Below, one piece after another: positions 13,850-21,473 of a DNA stretch of 35,230 nt. A model generated the notes under the pieces. The model saw only the letters and a program-made list of their open reading frames with translations, searched no databases and was not told the DNA's origin. Each line of letters opens with the position of its first letter. Positions within the stretch are counted from its first letter, which is position 1. This DNA is from an uncultured bacterium (GTDB lineage: Bacteria; Planctomycetota; Phycisphaerae; Sedimentisphaerales; Anaerobacaceae). The stretch lies in NCBI GenBank assembly GCA_913009865.1, contig CAJVYK010000002.1:1-35230 (forward strand). Reading direction: 5' to 3'. The position numbers were made by a program, and so were the translations under genes.

Positions 13850-16645
13850 TTACCGCGGGTCGGGCACCGGATGCAGCGCACGGACTTTCACATTTCCGAT
13901 TATTCCGCCAGGCCCGTTGGGATACACATCGCTTCTGTCGAGTATTGCGATAACTCTTTTTTGCGGCCCGTTGGCCCCGATGCGAACGAGTATATAAGCG
14001 GTAAAGACATCACTTCGCACGGTAACAAGGTCGCTGATTCGTGAGAAGATTAAATCGCGCTCCTCGAAATCATTCGCTGCTTCATCGCCTAAGCTTCGTT
14101 TGCCGCCATGCGTCAGGTCAGGAAAACTCAGCTGGTCTATACCGTCACGCCAATAGTAGTCAATATTGCCTAAAGAGTTCGGATCGCTGACGACATTGTT
14201 TAACTCACCGATGCTTCTAAAACCTGCTACTGTATTATCTCGATATGTGACTATTGCCTGTGCGAGTTCGTAGTTGATGGGTTGATTTTTTTTCTGTGAG
14301 ACCCACGGCAACTGCGCTATCACGTACCACGGAGCGGTATTGATATTTATTCTGCCCTTTATTCTGGTTTCATTTGGGTCTGGCGTGTATTCTGCCGGGT
14401 CCATCACAGTCAGATATTTGAATAGCTGCTGGTAATAAAGGTTTTCTAAATCAATTCTCACATTGGCCTCGGTGGTATTTTCGTCCCAGGGCAAGTTATA
14501 GACGTCCCTTCTGAAAACCTGCCCTATTTCGCCGACGTTATTAAATCTTCCGAAACGAACCTGAATCGGGTCGGTATTGGGATTAGAATAGGTATTCCGA
14601 TGGCCGAGAGTCTCCTCCCGGAGACTGTTTAATATCGGGTCCCTGTCCCACAAACGTTTTATCCATCTATTCGGTGTAATGTCCCTCTGGAAACTGTGAA
14701 TGGCGCCGTTAGGGTCTGCACTCGAAACCAGCCAGGGCGGCACTATTACCGAATCAACCATAAGGTCATTACCATCAAAACTGCGTATCAGACTTATCTT
14801 GCTGTTGGCATCAAAGATAATGTCGGTATAATTTATATCATAAACATATGAATTGGGTTCAGTTACCCACGTCGTAAATTCCCAGGCCCCGCTGGTGCCT
14901 ATCACGTTGCCGTCATAGACATCATCGATTCGCCAGTAGTAGGTCGTGTTCGTATTCAGAGCGCCGGGAGGAGGACCATAAGGGTCATAAGACGGGTCAT
15001 TGTATGGTTTAGTGATAATGAATTCCGGAGAAGTGGTGTTGGCATCTCTCACATCGTTAAAATCGGTTCCGAAGTACACATCATAAGAGTAGTTTGCATC
15101 AGCTCCCGGCAGCACCGGCCAGCGAAGAACCACATCCGGGTCCACTCCTGTTTCTCCATTTTCAGGGCTGTCATTAAAGTCCACCAATTCCGCCAGCGGG
15201 ACATTCGTGTCTTCGAATACTATTACATTATATCGTTTTGCATCTTTCCCGAAGTCTGTAATAGGAATTGGGTCTATGCCTGAAATGATAAGCTGCCAGG
15301 TATCTGAATTACTGTGAGAATAACGTTTGCGAAGTTCGATTGCATAAGAGCTATAAATTATATTTGGGTCGTTGACGTCCGGCTTGAAACGATATACCAG
15401 TTCAGATATAAAAATACAAGGCTGCTCGAAGCCGTAATAGGTACTGCCGGCCATAGAAATTGTAGCTATATTTGCATCGTTGTCACGAAAGTCTTTGAGG
15501 TTGACAGCCATTTGCGCAGCTAAGGAATCGTCAATGACGCCGGCATCGCCAAGTCCTGCCCGTATAGCGCGATACAGGTCTCCAACGTTGGGATCGACAA
15601 CTGGATTTATTTTATTAACGTTAACCATTTTTCTACCATCCGGCCTGATAATCCTGTCCATATTGTAAATGGTTGATATATGGCGATAGTCATATTCATT
15701 AACATCCCAGGAGCTGTTATTCGCCTTCCAAAACCAACCATTGGGGTCGGTCAACTCGGGATTTTTTGTTCGGGGCATCTCAAGTCCGACGTCATAGGCG
15801 TTTGCCCAGAACTCTTCAATTCTTGTAGTAATCTTGTTGTAATTTAATATGTATCTATTTCGTAATTTCAGTTCATCCGAAATATCAAAAGGCGTATATT
15901 TTCCATTCGGCCTGTCATACCGCCAGACAACATTCCACTCATATGGCGACAAATCATTCAGCTCAGTACCACATCGCTCATCCTGCAACTTGACCGCTGC
16001 CACAGCAAGCGTTCCGTTCGCTCCCCGTTGAGAAAGTGCTGCAAGATTTATCTGCGTTTGGCTTGAGCCGTCAATTCTTGACCGGCCTTCATTGGGGTCG
16101 AATTTGTAAGCGGTGTTGATATTCAGCATCCCGCCGTTATCAATGACCCTGATAGCGGCAAAAATCGGCTTGCCTTTGTTGCTGGTCATATCGTTAAGCA
16201 TTACCCACACAGAATCGGAAACCCCATCGCCGTCGGCATCAGCGGGCAAGCCCTCATTTACCTCTGGTGGTAGCTGATAGTCCGGGATAATTTTAGCAAG
16301 CAGGCCGGGCCGTGGCCCGAATTTTTCATAAATATCACTTATATGTCGCCAGTAATATCCGCCGCCACTATTTACATCGGGTTCAAGCGATGCCAGCCAT
16401 GCGTTGTTGACATCAGGATAGTCATAGTATTCCTGGTTTGGGTCCACTGCGCCGGGGGTATCTAAAACAAGCTGCTGCGATATCTCTGCGATGACCGTAT
16501 CGACGGCTAAATTAAGTTCCTTATTTTCCGATATGGCTGACGTTGATATTTTGTCCACGCGGGCGACCATAAGAAACATCACGCCGATAATGGCTAAAAG
16601 ACTGGTCAGAACCACAGCTAAGATAAGAGCCGAGCCGGCGTTCAT
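13850..16645 (-). CDS. Very large GspK-like minor pseudopilin with an embedded Fn3-like module
   Basis: 931 aa from ATG 16645; typical GspK is about 300-350 aa. Prepilin-like start MNAG/SALILAVVLTSLLAIIGVMF, lacking Glu at +5, as is usual for GspK. GspK-type helix-hairpin-helix segments: GGMLNINTAYKF near 170 and GRININTAPWYVIAQLPWV near 760 followed by ELAQAIVTYRD. Inserted at about 485-593 is an Fn3/Ig-like module (PENGETGVDPDVVLRW, YDVYFGTDFNDV, TTYYWRIDDVYDG, WEFTTW), a form common in planctomycete secreted proteins. Predicted to cap the pseudopilus tip in the periplasm. The frame is open 30 codons further upstream, but that part is repeat DNA. Last gene of the operon; no clear terminator follows. 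Confidence 0.8.
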   Translation of the reverse strand: MNAGSALILAVVLTSLLAIIGVMFLMVARVDKISTSAISENKELNLAVDTVIAEISQQLVLDTPGAVDPNQEYYDYPDVNNAWLASLEPDVNSGGGYYWRHISDIYEKFGPRPGLLAKIIPDYQLPPEVNEGLPADADGDGVSDSVWVMLNDMTSNKGKPIFAAIRVIDNGGMLNINTAYKFDPNEGRSRIDGSSQTQINLAALSQRGANGTLAVAAVKLQDERCGTELNDLSPYEWNVVWRYDRPNGKYTPFDISDELKLRNRYILNYNKITTRIEEFWANAYDVGLEMPRTKNPELTDPNGWFWKANNSSWDVNEYDYRHISTIYNMDRIIRPDGRKMVNVNKINPVVDPNVGDLYRAIRAGLGDAGVIDDSLAAQMAVNLKDFRDNDANIATISMAGSTYYGFEQPCIFISELVYRFKPDVNDPNIIYSSYAIELRKRYSHSNSDTWQLIISGIDPIPITDFGKDAKRYNVIVFEDTNVPLAELVDFNDSPENGETGVDPDVVLRWPVLPGADANYSYDVYFGTDFNDVRDANTTSPEFIITKPYNDPSYDPYGPPPGALNTNTTYYWRIDDVYDGNVIGTSGAWEFTTWVTEPNSYVYDINYTDIIFDANSKISLIRSFDGNDLMVDSVIVPPWLVSSADPNGAIHSFQRDITPNRWIKRLWDRDPILNSLREETLGHRNTYSNPNTDPIQVRFGRFNNVGEIGQVFRRDVYNLPWDENTTEANVRIDLENLYYQQLFKYLTVMDPAEYTPDPNETRIKGRININTAPWYVIAQLPWVSQKKNQPINYELAQAIVTYRDNTVAGFRSIGELNNVVSDPNSLGNIDYYWRDGIDQLSFPDLTHGGKRSLGDEAANDFEERDLIFSRISDLVTVRSDVFTAYILVRIGANGPQKRVIAILDRSDVYPNGPGGIIGNVKVRALHPVPDPR

Positions 16646-16660
16646 TCGTAACTCGTCGCT

Positions 16661-16683
16661 CCGCCGTGAGGCGTGCTGCGCAG
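16661..16683 (-). repeat. 23-bp double-palindrome repeat, copy 1
   Basis: Minus strand begins CTGCGCAGCACGCCTCACGG and ends CGG. GCTGCGCAGC-type palindrome is followed by a CGCC...GGCG hairpin. The second copy, at 21442-21464 on the plus strand, differs by one base. Confidence 0.7.
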
Positions 16684-16700
16684 TGACTCGTCGCTCGTTT

Positions 16701-16752
16701 TTTGTATTTTGTATGTCGTATTTCGTATGTCGCATTTCGTATCTCGTATTTT
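16701..16752. repeat. GTATTTCGTATGTCG-word repeats before the GspK-like gene
   Basis: Degenerate tandem of TTTGTAT, GTATGTCGTATTTCG, GTATGTCGCATTTCG and TATCTCGTATTTTA words, the same family as the TACGAGATACG repeats. Confidence 0.65.
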
Positions 16753-16759
16753 ATTTTCT

Positions 16760-16788
16760 ATGAACTATGAACAATAAACTACGAACTA
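16760..16788 (+). repeat. GAACTATGAAC-word repeat at the 3' end of the GspJ-like gene
   Basis: 29 bases matching, in inverted orientation and with one difference, 17693-17721. The TAG stop codon of the GspJ-like gene (16786-16788) lies at the edge of this copy. Confidence 0.8.
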
Positions 16789-17715
16789 TTCCTCTAAATA
16801 AACAATATGCGTAAACGTCCGCCCTTTCTCTAAAATCCCCTTCGAATCGTACAGCGTAAAGGTAAATTTGAGAGCTTGCGGCCAGTACTCCTTTGGGACG
16901 GCTGGTGTCCAGGATGCTCTATAAATAAAATTCGGCAGCACTGGTAGGTCCTCAATGCTACTATAGTTAGGATCCCCGCTTTTCCGCCACATCCCAAGGC
17001 CAAACCAGTTCAGCGAATTGTCTAAAGGATATATTGTTCCATCCGTCCACTCGATTATAATTTCACCGACATTCTGGCACATCAGGCTCCTGACGCTATT
17101 CGGGTCAGCTTGAATATCTATTGGAATACGAAAAGTATTAGGGTCGAATAAACTGTTAGCATCAGTCCTGGTACTCACCAAATACGTTTTTCGCTCGGCA
17201 TAACTTATATCATTATAATCAACAACTGCCGGCGGGGGCGGTAACAGTATCCCCGGAGTTATCAACTCAACGTCTCTTGCCAGATTCCATTGGCTTATTG
17301 GAATTGGATTTAACGGATTTAAAGAAATGCTGTCGTGTCCGAAATAGACCCGTGCTATATTGCTTCTATAGTAGGGAGGGAACCACGATTGAAAATCGCC
17401 CGTCGTGAAATAATAAATCCTGTCCGCTTCGAAGTCCTTGAAACTTGGTGAATCGTTAAACTGTTTTCTGAGGACAAGCTCTGAATACAGCATCAGGTAT
17501 CCATCTTTCCGCAGGCCCTTGAAGTCTCTGTTGAGCTGGTCGGTGATGGCACGCAAATTCCGCATAATTTCAGCGTTTGCGCTCGATGCGCGGTAGGCAT
17601 TTATGCTGACTTTGAAAATCACGCCTGAGAAGGATATCACCATAGTCAAAAGCGCAACAGCGACTACAAGCTCGATTAGAGTAAAGGCCTTATTAGTTCG
17701 TAGTTTATAGTTCAT
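16786..17715 (-). CDS. GspJ-like minor pseudopilin
   Basis: 309 aa. Class III prepilin start MNYKLRTNKA/FTLIELVVAVALLTMVISF with the conserved Glu at +5; the residue before the cut is Ala rather than Gly. The following YRASSANAEIMRNLRAITDQLNRDF helix and large beta-rich C-terminus fit GspJ, as does its position between the I-like and K-like genes. Predicted part of the pseudopilus tip complex in the inner membrane/periplasm. The first codons (ATG AAC TAT AAA CTA CGA ACT) are formed by a repeat, and the stop codon lies in an inverted copy of that repeat. The start is three bases after the stop of the inserted S23 gene. No Shine-Dalgarno is visible. Confidence 0.8.
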   Translation of the reverse strand: MNYKLRTNKAFTLIELVVAVALLTMVISFSGVIFKVSINAYRASSANAEIMRNLRAITDQLNRDFKGLRKDGYLMLYSELVLRKQFNDSPSFKDFEADRIYYFTTGDFQSWFPPYYRSNIARVYFGHDSISLNPLNPIPISQWNLARDVELITPGILLPPPPAVVDYNDISYAERKTYLVSTRTDANSLFDPNTFRIPIDIQADPNSVRSLMCQNVGEIIIEWTDGTIYPLDNSLNWFGLGMWRKSGDPNYSSIEDLPVLPNFIYRASWTPAVPKEYWPQALKFTFTLYDSKGILEKGRTFTHIVYLEE

Positions 17716-17721
17716 AGTTCA
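17693..17721 (-). repeat. GAACTATGAAC-word repeat at the start of the GspJ-like gene
   Basis: Minus strand reads ATGAACTATGAACTATAAAC and continues TACGAACTA. It includes the TGA stop of the S23 gene, the ATG of the GspJ-like gene and its first seven codons. Inverted copy at 16760-16788. Confidence 0.8.
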
Positions 17722-18072
17722 TCGATTCAAAGACCGTTTCAAGCCACTTAACATCTTTGACAGGTCTGTTAGGTCATTTTTAAAGTTAATAAATGCTTTC
17801 TGGTTTACATAACATTGTTTGAGTGATATCTGCAGCACTGTAACGCACTCAAAAACTGAACCCCTTGCCATATCTATGAAACGACTGAAGTCTTTTTTGC
17901 TTCGAGCCGATCCTTCCGAGATATTCAATGCTATGGAAACTGCGGCTCTCCTCAATTGGCTTATTAAGCCGAACAATTCATCTTTTGGGAAAGTCTTTGT
18001 TAGTAAATAAATGCTATTAGCCAAATCAATCGCCTTATTATAAACATCGAGGTCTTCAAAATTAAATCCCAT
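17719..18072 (-). CDS. S23-type four-helix-bundle protein inserted in the pseudopilin operon
   Basis: 117 aa, full length for the 23S-rRNA-intervening-sequence protein family. Recognisable features: FEDLDVYNKAIDLANSIYLLTKTFPKDELFGLISQLRRAAVSIALNISEG signature (first two helices), then FSRFIDMARGSVFECVTVLQISL and a final helix. Family members form pentameric four-helix bundles; their function is not known, and in this lineage they occur as dispersed single genes outside rRNA. It lies between the I-like and J-like pseudopilin genes, same strand, and is bounded by GAAC-word repeats (17693-17721 and 18082-18117). This position breaks the usual gspI-gspJ adjacency and points to insertion. Confidence 0.85.
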   Translation of the reverse strand: MGFNFEDLDVYNKAIDLANSIYLLTKTFPKDELFGLISQLRRAAVSIALNISEGSARSKKDFSRFIDMARGSVFECVTVLQISLKQCYVNQKAFINFKNDLTDLSKMLSGLKRSLNR

Positions 18073-18081
18073 TGAGTCGTC

Positions 18082-18117
18082 TTTCTATGAACAACGAACA
18101 ACGAACAATGAACAATT
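18082..18117 (+). repeat. GAACAACGAAC-word tandem upstream of the S23 gene
   Basis: Four units of the type TATGAAC, AACGAAC, AACGAAC, AATGAAC. Together with 17693-17721 it brackets the S23 gene in roughly inverted orientation, and it ends next to the stop codon of the GspI-like gene. Confidence 0.75.
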
Positions 18118-18119
18118 CG

Positions 18120-18887
18120 TTAAAATCTCATTACTTTCTGATATACGGCTATACAGGGGTATTTGCCGCCGTTGATTGGCGGCGGAACCACCCATACCGC
18201 ATCGGAGCCGCTGCCATCGGAATCCCACCAGGGCCTATCAAGCACAATCGTCTCAGGGTTGTCGGCGTCCCTCTCTAACACCCGATAAATATGGCCGGTC
18301 TTATTATCCACTATCGTATAGCCGTCATTGATGAACGTTCTCTCATCGATACCATCAGTTGGGTAAATATCGTTTATTAAAAGCTTATCGGCATTGGAAG
18401 TCGTCGAGACACGGACCCAAACCGGCACCGGATATAAAGCTGTATCCATAAGCTGGCCGGTAGTTGGGTGCCGGTCCCAATATGTTCTGCCGGCTCCTAT
18501 CCTTCTGCTGACGAAAACCGTCACCTGCACATCAGACCAACCTACTCGCCTGCACAGAGCCGACCAGTAGTATTGCTTCTGGGCAGGGTTCGTATTTGTC
18601 GATGGATATGCAAACTCATCCGGATTAATTAGCGACACATCATTGAAATCAACACTGTCAGTTATTGGAACCGTTGACAGCAATGCCAGGTTAACGCCAT
18701 ACAGCCGTATTTTTGCAAAGGCCTCATCTGCAATTACCGCTGCTTCGGTTCGCTCGGCGGCGGTTGTCGTGAAATAGATACTCACGGGGAATACGCCGGC
18801 TATAAAAATCATCCCGACTGCGAGTATACCGACAGCCATCAGCACTTCGGTAAGTGAAAAACCTGTATTTTTTAGTTTATAATTCAT
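18120..18887 (-). CDS. GspI-like minor pseudopilin
   Basis: 255 aa. Prepilin start MNYKLKNTG/FSLTEVLMAVGILAVGMIFIAGVFP with Gly before the cut and Glu at +5; the SLTEVLMAVGIL form is typical of GspI. A helix AAERTEAAVIADEAFAKIRL follows. The C-terminal part is longer than in proteobacterial GspI (about 120 aa), as is common for planctomycete pseudopilins. The frame is open 23 codons upstream, but ATG 18887 overlaps the preceding stop as ATGA, indicating coupled translation. Leader MNYKL is the same as that of the GspJ-like protein. Confidence 0.75.
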   Translation of the reverse strand: MNYKLKNTGFSLTEVLMAVGILAVGMIFIAGVFPVSIYFTTTAAERTEAAVIADEAFAKIRLYGVNLALLSTVPITDSVDFNDVSLINPDEFAYPSTNTNPAQKQYYWSALCRRVGWSDVQVTVFVSRRIGAGRTYWDRHPTTGQLMDTALYPVPVWVRVSTTSNADKLLINDIYPTDGIDERTFINDGYTIVDNKTGHIYRVLERDADNPETIVLDRPWWDSDGSGSDAVWVVPPPINGGKYPCIAVYQKVMRF

Positions 18888-19627
18888 CTTTTTATTATTG
18901 TCCCGGTGTACGGGTTTATATAGATAACTTCCAGACCACTTAGATAATCCAACCATCTTCTGTCTATGTCTATCTTGCCAAACTGGACTTTATCATAGAT
19001 AACGAAGCTGTTTCGGCTCGCCTCTTTCTGATAAGAGGGTGATGCGATGAAGAAATCATCTTCAAACATTGGCTTTATGGGTGAGGTCGGGTCATTAAAA
19101 ACTCTATCATAAATATTTTTTCTAAGGACCTGAACATAGTGAATCACCAGCTTGCCGGATGGCGAAAATATAATCGAGAAGGTGGTAGTGTCCTTAACTT
19201 GTGAATCAGTATTGATTAAACTATTGTCATTAATAACTTGGGCTGTGGAACCTAATCTTAAATCCATTACTCCGATTGACTCTGGCAGCTTTATTGGCTG
19301 AATACCTTCAACTGTGCGAAACCCATAAACCACTCGAAATCCACTGGAGTCGTAAAGATTTGGGTCATTCACGATGAAAATCATATATTGATTACCAGCC
19401 AAATCCTCTTGGAATCTGATGCCGGCGTATCTTTGTTCTTTGGCGGCTATGGCACGTGCGGAAGCGAGGGCGGCGCTTATCATAGCCCTTGTGCCGCCTG
19501 ATGTAGCCATCGAGTTAAAGAGCGTACGAATAGCCGGCAGTCCCAGGCCGGTAAGCAGTGCCACCGCAGCGACAACAACTACCATTTCCGTCAGCGTAAG
19601 ACCGGATTGTCTGGGTTTTGCTTTCAT
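18884..19627 (-). CDS. GspH-like minor pseudopilin
   Basis: 247 aa. Prepilin start MKAKPRQSG/LTLTEMVVVVAAVALLTGLGLPAI with Gly before the cut and Glu at +5. The helix SGGTRAMISAALASARAIAAKEQRYAGIRF and the later ITIFSPSGKL-like strand (FSIIFSPSGKLVIHYV) are typical of GspH, where the phrase 'f.p.G' closes the beta sheet. Predicted minor pseudopilus subunit. No Shine-Dalgarno is visible before ATG 19627; instead a CACTAAGACACCAAGACACT repeat (19638-19661) sits directly upstream. Confidence 0.75.
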   Translation of the reverse strand: MKAKPRQSGLTLTEMVVVVAAVALLTGLGLPAIRTLFNSMATSGGTRAMISAALASARAIAAKEQRYAGIRFQEDLAGNQYMIFIVNDPNLYDSSGFRVVYGFRTVEGIQPIKLPESIGVMDLRLGSTAQVINDNSLINTDSQVKDTTTFSIIFSPSGKLVIHYVQVLRKNIYDRVFNDPTSPIKPMFEDDFFIASPSYQKEASRNSFVIYDKVQFGKIDIDRRWLDYLSGLEVIYINPYTGTIIKR

Positions 19628-19637
19628 TTTTTTTTGC

Positions 19638-19661
19638 CACTAAGACACCAAGACACTAAGG
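19638..19661. repeat. ACTAAGACACCAAGACACTA word repeat
   Basis: Tandem of AAGACAC words between two pseudopilin genes, immediately upstream of the GspH-like start. Confidence 0.6.
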
Positions 19662-19692
19662 CATTATTCTTTGTGACTTCGTGCCTAACTTT

Positions 19693-20358
19693 TTATCTAC
19701 TGCTTATATCATCGATAGTGCCGAACCTTCTGTCCGGCCCAGCCGAGGTTATTACAGGAAAAGTCCTTTTGCCTTCATTTCTCAAGGTGAGGTTAGTTTC
19801 CCATTCGTTATAATAGTCATACCGCAGCGTTATGCCCCACGGGTCGATTATTCTCAAAAGCGGATAAACTTTACTACCAACGGTAATACTCATTTCTCTG
19901 CCATCGGAACCTATATTGGTTATCAGCGAGCTGTCGATTTTATCCAGTGTCTTTCGGCTTTGCGGCACTCTGCTCAGGAAGAAATACATCACCTCGCTTC
20001 CTGAATACTTCGGGTCGTGGCTGCCGGCAAGAGGGTCAATTGAGACTGTCGCACCCAATGCGCTTCCCAATGTTGTCTCAAGGTCAGGATTAGGGAGACC
20101 ACTGAAAGGGTAATTATTACAGTCCAACGGAAAATCGAGGTTAGTGTAATCTGAGGATTGATAGTTATACCCGTAATCGCCGAATTGTTCGAGGGCGGCG
20201 GTAAGGATTGCGATAGTGCTTTCGGTAAGCCGTTCTCTGCTCTGATTATCAGTGCGGGTGGCTACACGGATTACCATTGAGACCAGCAGTGCGATTATAG
20301 CTACAACAACAACCATCTCGATAAGTGTTACGCCGGCTTTGTATTTGCAGCTTTTCAT
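19693..20358 (-). CDS. Small pseudopilin, GspG/GspH-like
   Basis: 221 aa. Prepilin start MKSCKYKAG/VTLIEMVVVVAIIALLVSMVIRVATRTDNQ, with Gly before the cut, Glu at +5, and Val instead of Phe at +1. Then ESTIAILTAALEQFGDYGYNYQSSDYTN, recalling the GspG pattern in which the helix leads into a 'G.YP' turn, and near the C-terminus DPWGITLRYDYYNEW and TSAGPDRRFGTIDDISSR. The latter resembles the G-x-D-x-x-x-G-T-x-D-D calcium loop of GspG. ATG 20358 has AAGG nine bases upstream. It could be a third GspG-like subunit. Confidence 0.75.
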   Translation of the reverse strand: MKSCKYKAGVTLIEMVVVVAIIALLVSMVIRVATRTDNQSRERLTESTIAILTAALEQFGDYGYNYQSSDYTNLDFPLDCNNYPFSGLPNPDLETTLGSALGATVSIDPLAGSHDPKYSGSEVMYFFLSRVPQSRKTLDKIDSSLITNIGSDGREMSITVGSKVYPLLRIIDPWGITLRYDYYNEWETNLTLRNEGKRTFPVITSAGPDRRFGTIDDISSR

Positions 20359-20476
20359 AGTTTCGGCCTTACTTTTTTAGCCACTGATACCACAGATTAA
20401 CAAAGAGTGTAAAGTGCCTAAAAATGCCTAAAGTTTTCAACTTTTAACTTTAGCTCACTTTAGCTTACTCCTCTTC

Positions 20477-21343
20477 TTAATTTCCAAAGTTAGTAATATC
20501 GTCGCTTGTTCCGTATAGCCCGTCCGCTCCGGCTGAAATCAATATGTACGAATCAGCCCTGTAGGGCCAGGGCCTGGCCGTTACTTTCGGGTCTGTTATA
20601 TAATCGTAGAAGTTCTGATACATAACGCCAAGTCTGAGTGGATGTTCCTCGCCGTCTGTCATTCTTCCCAGGGCTATGAGGGCTCTATTATCATAATAAT
20701 TGTAAATCCGGTATTTTGGATCGACGCCTTCTATTGTGTTCTTGGAAGTATTTGCCCTGTAATAAAGAATCGGCGTACCTGCCTTGACAGTTTTTCCTCC
20801 AACCGTTATTTTCTTTGCCCCGAATGAATCGCAGAGTACAAATCTATCAGGATTCAATGGTGCGGAGTTATTAAACAATCCGTACGGATCTTGCGGCCTA
20901 AGCGAATTATCACCCAGTCTAAAAGCATTGGCTGTTGCAACATCCAGATAAGGCCCTACTCTTTCGTTCAAACTGACATCGCCTGGGTTTGGCGGGTCGT
21001 ATGTCCCCTGGCCACCACCTGCATCCAGCCCGTCTGCCCTCCATACTGATTGCGGATGAAATCCCAATAAATCCCAGCCCAAAAGGGCTTCAGTAAGTTT
21101 TTGTGCACCGCAGTAGGGTTGGTTTGTTTGGTCTCGCGGCCCGGACGGCGGATAATCACCGTAATCGCTCCGAAAGGCCATCAATGCCTGGTCTATGGCG
21201 GCAAGCTGGGCCTTTTGCTTCGTTTCTCTTGCAATATTGCGCACCATAGTCAGAGACGGTATCAGTATTCCTGCCAGCAGGGCGATTATCGCAAGAACCG
21301 TTAATAACTCCACGAGCGTAAAGCCGTATTTTTTACATTTCAT
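20477..21343 (-). CDS. GspG-like major pseudopilin, copy 2
   Basis: 288 aa from ATG 21343; ATG 21349 and GTG 21352 are alternatives, but AAGG is best spaced for 21343. Leader MKCKKYG/FTLVELLTVLAIIALLAGILIPSL with Glu at +5. GspG pattern: AQLAAIDQALMAFRSDYGDYPPSG and the C-terminal loop SAGADGLYGTSDDITNFGN, like the calcium-binding end of GspG. Between them is an insert of about 170 residues not found in the 140-aa proteobacterial protein (ALLGWDLLGFHPQSVWRADG, RVGPYLDV, PILYYRAN). Paralogue of 22440-23369, sharing most of these phrases. Expected to be a principal subunit of the pseudopilus. Confidence 0.85.
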   Translation of the reverse strand: MKCKKYGFTLVELLTVLAIIALLAGILIPSLTMVRNIARETKQKAQLAAIDQALMAFRSDYGDYPPSGPRDQTNQPYCGAQKLTEALLGWDLLGFHPQSVWRADGLDAGGGQGTYDPPNPGDVSLNERVGPYLDVATANAFRLGDNSLRPQDPYGLFNNSAPLNPDRFVLCDSFGAKKITVGGKTVKAGTPILYYRANTSKNTIEGVDPKYRIYNYYDNRALIALGRMTDGEEHPLRLGVMYQNFYDYITDPKVTARPWPYRADSYILISAGADGLYGTSDDITNFGN

Positions 21344-21379
21344 AGCCATCACCTTCTATCCTGCAAGTGGTTATTTTTT

Positions 21380-21436
21380 TCCTTTTCATTTTTTCTCTGT
21401 GCTCTCTGTGTCCTCTGTGGCTAAATTTTTTTGTGC
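21380..21436. repeat. CTCTGTG-word repeat
   Basis: TCTCTGTGCTCTCTGTGTCC followed by TCTGTGGCTAAATTTT and TTGTGCC. Same word family as 11500-11518, 11620-11637 and 10511-10526. Confidence 0.7.
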
Positions 21437-21441
21437 CTTTT

Positions 21442-21464
21442 CTGCGCAGCACGCCTTACGGCGG
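21442..21464 (+). repeat. 23-bp double-palindrome repeat, copy 2
   Basis: Begins CTGCGCAGCACGCCTTACGG and ends CGG. One base different from the inverted copy at 16661-16683. Confidence 0.7.
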
Positions 21465-21473
21465 TGGCCGATT

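Noticed and set aside
16646..16735. N-terminal extension of the GspK-like ORF by 30 codons
   Set aside because: The codons are repeat DNA (GTATTTCG words and the 23-base palindrome) and would put a basic stretch before a prepilin leader that already starts properly at 16645.
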